A DNA stretch of 64,000 nucleotides from JAODBQ01 sp047602055 (GCA_047602055.1 JASGIG010000001.1:1674001-1738000); one strand, 5' to 3'. Positions 7,269-16,290 are shown, counted from the stretch's first letter. Notes: generated from the sequence alone by a model not told the origin. Program-made: numbers and translations.

Positions 7269-8671
7269 GTTGGGAACTCGTTGTTGGTCTGGAGGTCCAC
7301 GTCGAGCTGGCGACGGCGACGAAGCTGTTCTCGGCGTCGGCGAACCGCTTCGGCGACGAGCCGAACACGCACATCGACCCGGTGACGCTCGGCCTGCCCG
7401 GCGCGCTGCCGGTGCTCAACGAGCAGGCGGTGGAGCTGGCGATGCGCATCGGCGCGGCGCTCAACTGCACGATCCAGCCGTGCACGTTCCACCGGAAGAA
7501 CTACTTCTACCCGGACATGCCCAAGGCGTACCAGATCAGCCAGTACGACCAGCCGCTGAACGTCGACGGCTTCCTGGCCCTGCCCAACGGCAAGCGCATC
7601 GGCATCGAGCGGGCGCACATGGAGGAGGACACCGGCAAGTCGACGCACATCGGCGGCGCCGGCGGCCGCATCCACGGTTCCGACTACTCGCTGATCGACT
7701 TCAACCGCGCCGGCGTCCCGCTGGTCGAGATCGTCAGCCGGCCCGACATCCGCACCGCGGAGGAGGCCCGCCAGTACGTCACCGAGCTGCGGGCGATCCT
7801 CGTGGCCATCGGCGCGTCCGACGCGAAGATGGAGGAGGGCTCGATGCGCGTCGACGCCAACGTCAGCGTGCACCAGCCCGGCACGCCGTTCGGGACGCGC
7901 TGCGAGATCAAGAACGTCAACAGCGTGCGCTCGCTCGGTCGGGCCATCGAGTACGAGATGCAGCGCCAGATCGACATGATCGAGGCCGGCGAGACGGTCC
8001 GCCAGGAGACCCGTCACTGGGACGAGACCGACGGTCGCACGCACACCTTGCGCAGCAAGGAGGACGCCGACGACTACCGCTACTTCCTCGAGCCCGACCT
8101 GGTGCCGCTGGCGCCGTCGCCTGAGTGGATCGCGCGCGTTCGTGCCGCGCTGCCGATGCTCCCGGCGGCGCGGCGTGACCGTCTGGCGTCGGCCACCGGC
8201 GTCGCGCCGGACAGCGAGGCGGCGATGGTCGTCGTCGACCGCGGCCAGGACGACTACGTGCTCGCCGTCGGCGCGGCCGGCGGCGACGTGGCCCGGGCGC
8301 TGGTGCACGTCAAGGAGGCGTTCGCCGACTCCCCGTCCGTGCCGGCTGCTGACCTCGCGGCGCTGACGGTGCTGGAGGTCGGCGGCAAGCTCACCGCGAC
8401 GCAGGCCAAGACGGTGCTCGCCTCGTTGGTCGCCAACGGTGGCGGCGACGCCGAGGCGATCGCCGCGGCGCACGGCTTCGAGGCGATGGACGACAGCGCC
8501 CTCGCCGCGCTCGTCGACCAGGCGATCGCCGACAACGAAGCCGTGTGGGCCAAGTTCGTCGGCGGCGAGGGCAAGGCCATGGGCGCCCTCGTCGGCGCCG
8601 TGATGAAAGCCAGCAAAGGCAAAGCCGACGGCAAAGCCGTCACCGCACTGCTCAACGCCCGCAAAGGCTGA
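7265..8671 (+). CDS. gatB: Asp-tRNA(Asn)/Glu-tRNA(Gln) amidotransferase subunit B
   Basis: A 468-residue subunit that activates the misacylated tRNA with ATP and carries out transamidation. It starts WELVVGLEVHVEL and has the zinc/kinase block with FHRKNYFYPDMPKAYQISQY, then EEDTGKS, DFNRAGVPLVEIVS and CEIKNVNSVRSL. The C-terminal tail (about residues 320-468) is the GatB/YqeY tRNA-binding domain, ending KGKADGKAVTALL. The start overlaps the gatA stop by 4 nt (ATGA). This is the last gene of the operon; a palindromic repeat follows 24 nt later. Confidence 0.96.
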   Translation: MSWELVVGLEVHVELATATKLFSASANRFGDEPNTHIDPVTLGLPGALPVLNEQAVELAMRIGAALNCTIQPCTFHRKNYFYPDMPKAYQISQYDQPLNVDGFLALPNGKRIGIERAHMEEDTGKSTHIGGAGGRIHGSDYSLIDFNRAGVPLVEIVSRPDIRTAEEARQYVTELRAILVAIGASDAKMEEGSMRVDANVSVHQPGTPFGTRCEIKNVNSVRSLGRAIEYEMQRQIDMIEAGETVRQETRHWDETDGRTHTLRSKEDADDYRYFLEPDLVPLAPSPEWIARVRAALPMLPAARRDRLASATGVAPDSEAAMVVVDRGQDDYVLAVGAAGGDVARALVHVKEAFADSPSVPAADLAALTVLEVGGKLTATQAKTVLASLVANGGGDAEAIAAAHGFEAMDDSALAALVDQAIADNEAVWAKFVGGEGKAMGALVGAVMKASKGKADGKAVTALLNARKG

Positions 8672-8695
8672 CCGCCTCGGCTCTCGGCGGCGGAC

Positions 8696-8740
8696 CTTGT
8701 CAGCCGCCGACCGGAATCCTTCCGGTCGAGGCGCGACAAG
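8696..8740. repeat. 45-nt palindromic repeat, copy A
   Basis: This element has the same architecture as the other copies: CTTGTC at the left end, a 3-nt loop between CCGGAA and TTCCGG, and GCGACAAG at the right end. Arm positions 7-12 do not pair well here. It lies just after gatB and may serve as its terminator. The stretch 8672-8999 otherwise holds only copy B and no supportable gene. Confidence 0.8.
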
Positions 8741-8829
8741 AAGCACGGTCGTGTCTCGCGCGGCAACGTCGCCGTCCGGTTCTCGCTGATCCGCCGCAGC
8801 GGTCGCCCCGTGTCTGCTCGGCGGTGGTT

Positions 8830-8874
8830 CTCGTCGCGTGCTGACCGGGGTCTTTCCGGTCGAGGCGCGACAAG
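8830..8874. repeat. 45-nt palindromic repeat, copy B
   Basis: CTCGTCGCG...GACCGG, short loop, TTCCGGTCGAGGCGCGACAAG-type right arm. The right arm and the following AAGC..GGTCGTG match copy A, which suggests that a block larger than the palindrome was duplicated locally. The left arm is degraded. Confidence 0.7.
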
Positions 8875-8999
8875 AAGCGGGTCGTGGTGCGTGGGCACGC
8901 TCGCTTCGACGTTCGGGGGCGCGACGCGACCGGGAGGGTGCCGGCTGCGACACTGGGTGGCCAGCGAGCTGCGAGGGGTGCGGCGAAGGCATCGACGGC

Positions 9000-9976
9000 G
9001 TGGCCGGTGGGTTGGCGATCGCCGCGGTCGCCGGGTTGGTGGCGCTCGTCGTCCGCGACGACGGTGCCCGGGAACCCGGTACCCCCGCGGCCACCGCGCC
9101 GACGACGACCGCGTCGCCGATGGACACCGTGTCGACGACCTGTCCGGGGCAGGTCTCGACGACGCTGCCGTCCGTTGCGTCGCCGACGCCGGCGTCGGTC
9201 CCCGTGGTCACCGACACGATCGGGTCGGTGGACTTCACGCCGGCACCGACGTTCGACGCTGCAGAGGTCGAGGCCGCGGTGCGCGCCGACTCGCACGTCG
9301 TCGAGGCGATCGGCACGGACTTCACCGTGATGTCGGCGGTCGGTGTGCCCGGCGGTGTCGTCGCCGTCACGGTCAAGACGGGGATGCCGGTGGTGGTGCC
9401 GCGCACCCCGTACACGTGGACGTGGGCCGTCGACGAGTACGGCGCCCCGATCCTCGACTGTGGTCCCTCGTCCGCCCGCCGCTGCAGTACTTCCGCCTCA
9501 CCCTGCTCGCCCCGGACTACGAGCTGTACGACGTCATCCCGGTGCCCGGCGAGACGGTCGAGCCCGGCGTGGCCCCGACCCGCCCGCGGCCGTCGATGCC
9601 GCCGTCACCGACGTTGGTCTCGCCCGATCAGGTGGCTGCGGCCGAGGCCGCGCTGCGCGCCGACCAGTCGATCCTCGACCTGATCGGCACCGACTTCACC
9701 ATCATTCGAGCGACCGCGGGCAGGGCGGCCGAGGGCCAGGAGCACGGCGTCAGCTTCGAGCTGAAGCTCGGCGAGCCACGCCCGTCGCCGGCCGGCGTGC
9801 CGGCGGTCGGCGGTGGCGACGAGCGGACGCCGGGAACCCTCGGTCCGTCGAGCAGATCCTGGGGGCCGGTTCGCTACATCGGGGTCGTCCTGCGCGCCGA
9901 CAACACGCTCTGGTGGTACTGGCCGATCCCTGACGAGCTCGGGGAGCACCACGAGCACGAGGCCGCCGGCGGCTGA
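9000..9976 (+). pseudogene. Membrane-anchored tandem-domain protein with a frameshift
   Basis: Two frames together encode one protein. From GTG 9000 it reads an N-terminal membrane anchor (AGGLAIAAVAGLVALVV), a Thr/Pro/Ser-rich stalk, and a module with AVRADSHVVEAIGTDFTVM. After YGAPILD the frame breaks at about 9458; adding one C (GAC-CTG-TGG) continues into LWSLVRPPLQYFRLTLL. A second module with ALRADQSILDLIGTDFTII follows, ending WYWPIPDELGEHH. The matching AxRAD...IGTDFT blocks show an internal duplication. The family is not recognised, and the start is uncertain. It could be a true lesion or an assembly indel. Confidence 0.55.
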
Positions 9977-9994
9977 TCGTTGCCGACCGGCTCC

Positions 9995-10046
9995 GGTCTG
10001 TGTCGCCGCACAGACCGCACGTGCCGTTCGTGCGGCGACACAAACC
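9995..10046 (+). terminator. Large hairpin after the tandem-domain gene
   Basis: GGTCTGTGTCGCCGCAC pairs with GTGCGGCGACACAAACC over 17 bp with one wobble; the 18-nt loop contains the palindrome GCACGTGC. It lies between two convergent genes and has no U-tract, so it could end transcription from both sides. Confidence 0.6.
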
Positions 10047-10082
10047 CCGGGTGACCGAGGTTGGGCGCGCCGGACGACGCAC

Positions 10083-11324
10083 TCACAGGCCGCCGGCGGC
10101 GATCAGGTCCATCGCGGAGCGGCAGGTGCGGTGGAAGGCGTCGGCGGCCATGCGCAGGTGCTCCTCGGGGGTGTCCTCCTCCTTGGTGTGCGACAGGCCG
10201 GCGGTCGACGAGGAGAAGATCATCACGGTCGGGATCTCCCGGGCCATCTCGCTGGCGTCGTGCAGCGCGCCCGACGGCAGCTCGACGTCGTGGCCCTCCA
10301 CGTCGCGCACCGCCGCCCGGGCCGCGTCGAGCAGCTTCGGGTGGAACGGCATCGGCGGGATGCGGAAGATGTGCTCGAACTCGACCGTGCAGCCTTCGGC
10401 CTCGGCGGCCGCCGCAGCCGCGGCGCGTGATTCGGCGAACATCGCCGCCAGTGCGCCGGCGTCGATGTGGCGCATGTCGAGGGTGATGCGCGTCTCGCCG
10501 GCCGTCGCCGTCACCACGCCGGGCCAGCACACCGCGCTGCCGACGGTCGTCACGCCGTCGTGGCGCTTGCCGATCTCGGCGACGGCCAGGGCGAAGCGCG
10601 CCGCGGCGCGGAAGCTGTCGCGGCGCATCTCCATCGGCATCGTCCCGGCGTGCGAGGCCTGCCCGGTGAAGATCAGCGCCTCGCGCTCGATGCCCTTCGT
10701 CCCGGTGACCGTGCAGATGCCCAGGCCCTTGTCCTCCAGGATCGGCCCCTGCTCGATGTGCACCTCGACGTAGGCCTTGACCTCGGCCATCCGGGTGCGC
10801 GCCGCGTCGAGGTTGTCGATGTCGACGCCGTGGGCGGCGAGCACGTCGGGCAGCTTGTTGCCCTCCCGATCGGTGAGGCCGCGCAGGATGTCGACGTCGA
10901 GCGTCCCGACCGCGGCGGCGGAGCCGAACAGGCTGCGGCTGAACCGTGCGCCCTCCTCGTCGGCCCAGTCGACGAGGGCGACGGTGACCGGTGGCGTGCC
11001 GTCGGCGGCGAGGGCGCGCAGCAGCTCCAGGCCGCTCATCACCCCGAGCGCCCCGTCGAGCCAGCCGCCCTTGGGCACCGAGTCGAGGTGGCTGCCGACG
11101 ACGAGCGTCTCGGGGGACGCGCCGGGCAGCACCGCCCACAGGTTGCCGGCGGCGTCGGTGTCGACCTCGACCGGCAGCGTCGCCAGCGACTCGCGCAGCA
11201 TCGCCCGGGCCTCCAGCCAATCCGGCGTCCACGCCAGCCGCCGTGAACCTTCCGGCCCACCGGTGCGCTCGTCGAGGGCGCGCAGGTCGGCGACGACGCG
11301 GGCCGGGTCGTACGTATCGGTCAT
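10083..11324 (-). CDS. M20-family amidohydrolase (hydantoinase/carbamoylase type)
   Basis: A 413-residue zinc-dependent amidase resembling N-carbamoyl-L-amino-acid hydrolase and allantoate amidohydrolase. Metal-binding motifs are visible: GSHLDSVPKGGWLDGALGV (His and bridging Asp, about residue 80), DWADEEGARF (Glu pair, about 120) and YVEVHIEQGP (His). GQASHAGTMPMEMRRD begins the lid/dimerisation domain, and SGALHDASEMAREIPTVMIF supplies the last ligand. The C terminus has the family's GLSHTKEEDT. The exact substrate cannot be fixed; no hydantoinase or ureide genes lie nearby. A TAATTT -10 box is 6 nt before the start. Confidence 0.85.
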   Translation of the reverse strand: MTDTYDPARVVADLRALDERTGGPEGSRRLAWTPDWLEARAMLRESLATLPVEVDTDAAGNLWAVLPGASPETLVVGSHLDSVPKGGWLDGALGVMSGLELLRALAADGTPPVTVALVDWADEEGARFSRSLFGSAAAVGTLDVDILRGLTDREGNKLPDVLAAHGVDIDNLDAARTRMAEVKAYVEVHIEQGPILEDKGLGICTVTGTKGIEREALIFTGQASHAGTMPMEMRRDSFRAAARFALAVAEIGKRHDGVTTVGSAVCWPGVVTATAGETRITLDMRHIDAGALAAMFAESRAAAAAAAEAEGCTVEFEHIFRIPPMPFHPKLLDAARAAVRDVEGHDVELPSGALHDASEMAREIPTVMIFSSSTAGLSHTKEEDTPEEHLRMAADAFHRTCRSAMDLIAAGGL

Positions 11325-11330
11325 CGGCGC

Positions 11331-11336
11331 AAATTA
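11331..11336 (-). promoter_or_regulatory. -10 box of the M20 amidohydrolase (leaderless)
   Basis: Read on the minus strand, TAATTT ends 6 nt before the ATG at 11324. Confidence 0.5.
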
Positions 11337-11373
11337 CCGGCTGCCGTCGGCACGGGGATGCGAACCTGGCCCG

Positions 11374-12700
11374 ATGGGGATCGAGATCCGACAGCCGCGT
11401 GCCGACGAGACCGAGGCGGTGTTCCACGCCGACGGTCGCGCGTTCGGCTTCCACTACACGCCGGAGCGGATCTCCGAGAGCCAGATGATCGTCGACCTGG
11501 CGCGGTACCGGATCGCGCTCGACGGTGGCGACATCGTCGGCGTCATCGGCTCCTACGCCCTCGACGTCACGTTGCCGGGTGGTTCGACCGGTGCCGATGG
11601 GCGCGGTCACCTGGGTGGGCGTCGCCGCGACGCATCGCCGCCAGGGGCTGCTGCGCCGGCTGATGGACGCCTGCCATGACGACATCGACGCCCGTCGCGA
11701 GCCGGTGGCGATGCTGTTCGCCAGCGAGGGCGGGATCTACGAGCGCTTCGGCTAGGGCGTGGCGACGCGGGTGTGGATGGTCGAGATCGACACGGCCGGT
11801 GCGCAGCTGCGTCCCGAGCTGACGCCGGCGCCGGGCAGCGTGCGCTTCGTGCGTGGCGATGCGGCGGCCGAGCACGTCGCCGCGGTGTGGGAGCGCTACC
11901 GGCGCACCCGGCCGTGCGAGACGAGCCGCCCGCAGAACTGGCTCGACTTCCACGCGGTGATCCGTGGGCAGGAGCGTCACGGCGCGTCGGCCTCGTGGTT
12001 CCTCGCCCGCGACGACGGCTATGCGATCTACCGGATGCGCGAGCAGTGGAACGACGGCCGCCCGGCGCACACGCTGGAGCTCGGCGAGCTCGTCGCCCTC
12101 ACGCCGGCGGCGCATCTGGCGCTGTGGCAGGTGCTGCTCAACGTCGACCTCGTCGGCACCATCGCCACCCGCCAGCTGCCCGTCGACGATCCGCTGCCGT
12201 ACCTGCTGACCAACCCGCGGATCGTCCGCACCACGGCGCTCAACGACGGCGTGTGGGTCAACGTGCGCGACGTGCCGACATGCTTCGCGGCACGGCGCTA
12301 CGAGGTCGCCGATCGTCTGGTGGTCGAGGCCGGCGGCGTCCGCTACGCGATCGACGGCGGACCCGACGGCGCCGAGGTCCGCCGCGTCCGCACCCGTCCC
12401 GACCTCGTCGCCGAACCCGACGCGCTCGGCCCGCTCCTGCTCGGTGGCGTCTCGCCCCGAGCGCTCGCCGACGGCCGCCGGCTGGCGGCCCGCAACGCCG
12501 ACGCCCTGCGCCGCGCCGAGCACTTCTTCACCTGGCCCGTCGCCCCGCTCTCGCAAACCTTCTACCGAGCTTGTTCGTGCTCCGGTCGCCGCAGAGCGGC
12601 TCCGCTCCGCCTGCCGTGCTCGCTGCCTCCGCTGCGCTTCGGCGCTTCGCCGCGTGTTGGATCGGCGGACTGCGCCAGCATGGGGACATGCCGAAGCTGA
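11374..12700 (+). pseudogene. Eis-like GNAT N-acetyltransferase, frameshifted and with a nonsense codon
   Basis: The pieces make one Eis-family acetyltransferase (acetyl-CoA dependent, two GNAT halves plus a sterol-carrier-like C-terminal domain). Codons 1-70 (IRQPADETEA..-type start, YALDVTLPGG) are in one frame. The protein resumes one frame over with VPMGAVTWVGVAATHRRQGL, carrying the acetyl-CoA P-loop RRQGLLRR; one surplus G near 11590 explains the shift. At 11753 the family motif GRFGYGVAT reads ERFG-stop-GVAT, i.e. TAG in place of a Tyr codon. The rest runs in the same frame to FTWPVAPLSQTFY and then into a dispersed repeat that supplies a foreign C-terminal tail. Two lesions plus an overrun make it very likely non-functional. 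Confidence 0.75.
12573..12665. repeat. Dispersed gene-end repeat family 3, plus-strand copy
   Basis: It starts GTTCGTGCTCCGGTCG, continues with CTGCCGTGCTCGCTGCCTCC and CGCTGCGCTTCGGCGCT, and ends near TTGGATCGG. The same order is found at 34641-34735 and, inverted, at 49587-49763. It replaces the native 3' end of the acetyltransferase pseudogene. Confidence 0.7.
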
Positions 12701-13218
12701 CCGACGACGAGTTCCGGGCGTTCCTCGACGAGCGGGGGCACCTCGTGCGCATCGCCACCGTCGACGACGACGGGATGCCGCGCAACGTGCCGCTGTGGTT
12801 CGTCCACCACGAGGGGATGATCGTGTTCACGCCGCGCATCCACTCCGTGTTGCTCGGCAACCTGCGCCGCGATCCACGCGTCGCCCTGACGATCGACGAG
12901 GAGGCGCTGCCGTACCGCAAGGTCAGCGTCCAAGGACGCTCGGAGATGCTCCACGAACCGGGCGACGACGACGCGTGGCGTGACCTGTACCTGCGGATCG
13001 CGATGCGCTACGTGCCCGAGGACGGCGCCCGGGCCTACGTCACCGGCACCGACGACCAGCCGCGGGCGCTGCTCGGCGTGCGCCTCGCTGGCGCCCGGGT
13101 GTCGACGTGGCGGATGCCCGTCGAGGGTGAGGACGGCACCGGCATCTGGCACCGCCGCTACTACCTCGACGGCACGAAGTACGCCCAACTCGCCGACGGC
13201 GATCAGCGCGGTCGATAG
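12688..13218 (+). CDS. PPOX-class flavin/F420-binding split-barrel protein
   Basis: A 176-residue protein of the pyridoxamine 5'-phosphate oxidase-like split barrel, probably binding FMN or F420. GHLVRIATVDDDGMPRNVPL followed by LWFVHHEGMIVFTPR and HSVLLGNLRRDPRVALTIDE is the typical start of actinobacterial F420-type PPOX proteins; ISAMRYV-like helices and a YYLDGTKYAQL tail follow. The substrate is unknown. The gene's last 16 nt overlap the convergent toxin gene. A different PPOX protein is at 16569. Confidence 0.82.
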   Translation: MPKLTDDEFRAFLDERGHLVRIATVDDDGMPRNVPLWFVHHEGMIVFTPRIHSVLLGNLRRDPRVALTIDEEALPYRKVSVQGRSEMLHEPGDDDAWRDLYLRIAMRYVPEDGARAYVTGTDDQPRALLGVRLAGARVSTWRMPVEGEDGTGIWHRRYYLDGTKYAQLADGDQRGR

Positions 13219-13487
13219 ATCGTGGCTCGGTGATCGATGCGCACGACGATGACGAGGCCGGCTCGCTCGTCGATGCGGTAGATCACGCGGTAGGCGCCCC
13301 GTCGAGCCGAGTGCAGCCCTTCGAGCTCGCGTCGCAGCGCTCCGCCGAAGCGGTGTGGGTTGTCGAGGAGCGCACCGACCATGAACTCGACGATCGCTGC
13401 GGCGACGCTCTCGGGAAGTTGGTCGAGCTGACGAACAGCCGGTCCGGCAACCCGAAGCTCATACGGACCCGACTGATCGTCGCTCAC
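13203..13487 (-). CDS. RelE/ParE-superfamily toxin
   Basis: A 94-residue mRNA-interferase-type toxin. YELRVAGPAVRQLDQLPESV, then GGALRRELEGLHSARRGAYR, VIYRIDERAGLVIVVRIDHR and ATIYRPR are the RelE fold landmarks, with the C-terminal basic and Tyr residues that serve as the catalytic face. Its GTG start overlaps the antitoxin stop by 4 nt (GTGA), the usual antitoxin-first order. The toxin's 3' end overlaps the convergent PPOX gene by 16 nt. Confidence 0.88.
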   Translation of the reverse strand: MSDDQSGPYELRVAGPAVRQLDQLPESVAAAIVEFMVGALLDNPHRFGGALRRELEGLHSARRGAYRVIYRIDERAGLVIVVRIDHRATIYRPR

Positions 13488-13756
13488 CTCGTCCCGTAAC
13501 GGCGGCGCAGTTCGTCACCGGTGACGTAATCGCCGGCCGCAAGTGCTGCGTCGGCGGCGCGGAGCTGTGCCATCGCTTCGGCATCCGACAGCAGTTCGAG
13601 CGTGTCCTCCAGCGAGGCCAGCTCCTCGGTGCTGATCAACACGGCGGCCGGACGCCCGTTGCGGGTGACGGTGATGCGGTCGTGGGTGTGCTCGACGCGA
13701 TCGACCATCTCCGACAGCTTGGCCTTCACCTCGGCCAGCGGAAGCGTCTCGGACAT
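13484..13756 (-). CDS. Phd/YefM-family antitoxin
   Basis: A 90-residue antitoxin. LPLAEVKAKLSEMVDRVEHT, then DRITVTRNGRPAAVLISTEE, is the Phd/YefM DNA-binding fold; the acidic C-terminal half neutralises the toxin. ATG 13756 is chosen because it lies 7 nt after a TAGAAT -10 box, although two Met codons lie upstream in frame. Such pairs normally autoregulate through the antitoxin N terminus. Confidence 0.88.
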   Translation of the reverse strand: MSETLPLAEVKAKLSEMVDRVEHTHDRITVTRNGRPAAVLISTEELASLEDTLELLSDAEAMAQLRAADAALAAGDYVTGDELRRRYGTR

Positions 13757-13763
13757 GACCATG

Positions 13764-13769
13764 ATTCTA
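13764..13769 (-). promoter_or_regulatory. -10 box of the Phd/RelE pair (leaderless)
   Basis: Minus-strand TAGAAT ends 7 nt before the antitoxin ATG at 13756. Confidence 0.6.
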
Positions 13770-13810
13770 GTCATCGAGACCGAGCGCACGCTCGATCTGG
13801 CGGCGACGGA

Positions 13811-15145
13811 TCAGTCGCCGCGCACCGCGATCATCGGCTCGGCGGCGGACACGGTGACGGTCACCGCCGATGCGGCCAGCTCCTCGTCGAGGCCGCGCAC
13901 CTCGCCGTCGAACGACGCGGTCGAACCGGGCTCGATCTCCAGGTACTCGGTGGGCAGGCCCATCTCGTCGAGCAGGGCGACGAACGGCTCTGGGTCGAGC
14001 TCCTCGACGTTGACCATCGTGTGCACGTCCCATGTGCCGTCGGCGATCAGCAGCGCGGCGGCGATCGGCGGGACGCCGGCGGTGTAGCTGATGCCCTGCG
14101 ACTCGACCTCGGCGTACGCCTCGGCGTGGTCGGACACCTGGTAGATCAGCAGCTCGCGCGGCGCGCCGTCCTTGGTGCCCTTGACCACGCAGCCGATGCA
14201 GGTCTTGCCGCTGTAGTCGGGCCCGAGGCTCTGCGGGTCCGGCAGGACGGCCTTGACCACCTGCAGCGGCACCACCTCGCCGCCGCCCGGCAGCGCCACC
14301 GGCTCGTGCGACAGCAGGCCGAGCGTGCGCAGCACCGTGAACACGTTGATGTAGTGGTCGCCGAAGCCCATCCAGAAGCGGATGCTGTCGGCGTCGATGT
14401 GCTGCGACAGCGAGTGCAGCTCGTCGTGGCCGGTGAGGTAGACGGGCTGCTCGCCGACCACCGGGAACGTGAACGTGCGCTTCACCGTGTGCGTCGGGTA
14501 CTCGCGCCATCCGCGATCGATCCACGTCCACACCTTGACGAACTCACGGAAGTTGATCTCCGGGTCGAAGTTCGTGGCGAAGTAGCGGCCGTGGCTGCCG
14601 GCGTTGACGTCGAGGATGTCGATCGTGTCGATGGTGTCGAAGTGCCGCTTCGCCGCCAGCGCGCAGTAGGCGTTGACCACGCCCGGGTCGAAGCCGGCGC
14701 CGAGGATCGCGGTGACGCCACGCTCGGCGCAGCGCTCCTTGCGCAGCCACTCGTGGTTGGCGTACCACGGCGGGTCCTCGCAGACCTTGTCGGGCTCCTC
14801 GTGGATCGCCGTGTCGATGTACGCCGCGCCGGTCGCCAGGCAGGCTTCGAGCACGGCCATGTTGACGAACGCGCTGCCGAGGTTGACGACGATCGTCGAG
14901 CCGGTCTCGCGGATCAGCGCAACGGTGGCGTCGACGTCGAGGGCGTCGAGTTGGCGGGCCTGCAGCACGCGGCCGGTGTCGCGCAGGTGACCCATGCGGC
15001 GGACGCTGTCGACGATCGCCTCGGCCCGGGCGACGGTGCGCGAGGCGATGGTGATGTCGCCGAGGACGTCGTTGCGCAGCGCGGCCTTGTGGGCGGCGAC
15101 CTGGGCGACGCCGCCGGCGCCGATGATCAACGTGTTGTGGCTCAT
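13811..15145 (-). CDS. Carboxynorspermidine synthase (saccharopine dehydrogenase family)
   Basis: A 444-residue NAD(P)H-dependent reductase that condenses aspartate semialdehyde with putrescine or diaminopropane to give carboxy(nor)spermidine. The N-terminal Rossmann motif LIIGAGGVAQVAAHKAA, then NLGSAFVNMAVLEACLATG and ILGAGFDPGVVNAYCALA, mark the Lys1-like family. The assignment rests on the next gene, nspC, which decarboxylates this product. ATG 15145 has a strong GGGAGGAG ribosome-binding site about 10 nt upstream. The frame is open further upstream but overlaps nspC. The pair runs nspC first, 41 nt apart. Confidence 0.85.
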   Translation of the reverse strand: MSHNTLIIGAGGVAQVAAHKAALRNDVLGDITIASRTVARAEAIVDSVRRMGHLRDTGRVLQARQLDALDVDATVALIRETGSTIVVNLGSAFVNMAVLEACLATGAAYIDTAIHEEPDKVCEDPPWYANHEWLRKERCAERGVTAILGAGFDPGVVNAYCALAAKRHFDTIDTIDILDVNAGSHGRYFATNFDPEINFREFVKVWTWIDRGWREYPTHTVKRTFTFPVVGEQPVYLTGHDELHSLSQHIDADSIRFWMGFGDHYINVFTVLRTLGLLSHEPVALPGGGEVVPLQVVKAVLPDPQSLGPDYSGKTCIGCVVKGTKDGAPRELLIYQVSDHAEAYAEVESQGISYTAGVPPIAAALLIADGTWDVHTMVNVEELDPEPFVALLDEMGLPTEYLEIEPGSTASFDGEVRGLDEELAASAVTVTVSAAEPMIAVRGD

Positions 15146-15186
15146 GTAGTGGTCGCTCCTCCCTGAAACCGAACTCGAAACCGATG

Positions 15187-16290
15187 TCACGACAGGCTGG
15201 CGGCGAAGTCGTCGTAGGTGAACTCGCGCACGACGTCGAGGCGGCCGTCGAGGCGGCGCACGACGATCGACGGGCGGCGCACGCCGTTGAACCACGTCGC
15301 CTTGACCATCGTGTAGCCGGCCGCGTCGGCGAAGCGGACCTCGTCGCCCGGTGCCAGCGGGGCGCCGAGGCGGAACGAACCGAACTCGTCGCCGGCCAGG
15401 CAGGTGCGCCCGGCGATCACGACGTGGTGGTCACCGGCGGCCGGGCTGGCCACCCGCGGCCGCGTGCCGTAGATCAGGTGGTCGAGCATGTGCGCCTCCA
15501 GCGAGGCGTCGACCACGGCGATGTCGGCGTCGTTGCGCACGACGTCGACCACGGTGGTGACCAGCTCGGCGGTCGACGTCACCACCGCCTCGCCCGGCTC
15601 CAGGTACACCTGGACGCCGAAGCGCTCGGCGAACGACGCCAGCAGCGCGCCGAACCGGTCACGGGGGTAGTGCGCCTCGGTGAAGGCGATGCCGCCGCCG
15701 AGGCTCACCCAGCGCACCTGGCGCAGGACGTCGCCGTAGCGCGCCGCGATGGCGTCCACCGCGGTGGCCAGCGCGTCGAAGTCGGCGTTCTCGCAGTTGA
15801 AGTGGAACATCAGCCCGTCGACCAGGCCGACGACGTCGCGCAGCTCGGCGTCGTCGGTGACGCCGAGTCGCGAGTGCGGCCGCGCCGGGTCGGCGAGGTC
15901 GAAGCCCGACGAGCTGACGCCCGGGTTGACCCGCAGCCCGAGCGGGCGCCCGCCGGCCGCGTCGCCGAGGGCGCGCAGCTGCGACGCCGAGTTGAAGATC
16001 ACCGCGTCCGCGAAGCCGGCCACCTCGGCGACCTCGTCGCGCGTCCAGCCCACGCTGTATGCGTGCACCTCGCCGCCGAAGCGCTCGTGCCCGAGGCGGG
16101 CCTCGTACGCCGAGCTGCTCGTGGTGCCGTCGAGATGACCGCGCATCAGCTCGAACACGCCCCACGTGGCGAAGCACTTGAGCGCCAGCAGCACCCTCGC
16201 CCCCGACCGCTCACGGACGTCGCCGACCAGCTCCAGGTTGGCCTGGAGGCGGCGCTCGTCGATGAGGTAGTAGGGCGTCTTGGGGATCAA
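15187..16290 (-). CDS. nspC: Carboxynorspermidine decarboxylase
   Basis: A 367-residue fold-III PLP decarboxylase that makes spermidine or norspermidine from the carboxy precursor. The start KTPYYLIDERRLQANLELV is typical of NspC. The PLP Lys is in LLALKCFATW, HFNCEN lies near residue 165, SLGGGIAFTEAHYP is the glycine loop, and YLEPGEAVV and CLAGDEFGSF complete the site. The start is TTG 16290, giving the family's usual N terminus, with AGGACACGAGG just upstream. Together with the downstream dehydrogenase this is the SpeD-independent spermidine route. Confidence 0.92.
   Translation of the reverse strand: MIPKTPYYLIDERRLQANLELVGDVRERSGARVLLALKCFATWGVFELMRGHLDGTTSSSAYEARLGHERFGGEVHAYSVGWTRDEVAEVAGFADAVIFNSASQLRALGDAAGGRPLGLRVNPGVSSSGFDLADPARPHSRLGVTDDAELRDVVGLVDGLMFHFNCENADFDALATAVDAIAARYGDVLRQVRWVSLGGGIAFTEAHYPRDRFGALLASFAERFGVQVYLEPGEAVVTSTAELVTTVVDVVRNDADIAVVDASLEAHMLDHLIYGTRPRVASPAAGDHHVVIAGRTCLAGDEFGSFRLGAPLAPGDEVRFADAAGYTMVKATWFNGVRRPSIVVRRLDGRLDVVREFTYDDFAASLS

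Noticed and set aside
13797..13810. Toxin-antitoxin pair extended by the dehydrogenase gene as one operon
   Set aside because: The dehydrogenase ends 41 nt before the antitoxin promoter and the pair has its own TAGAAT box, so a common transcript is not required.
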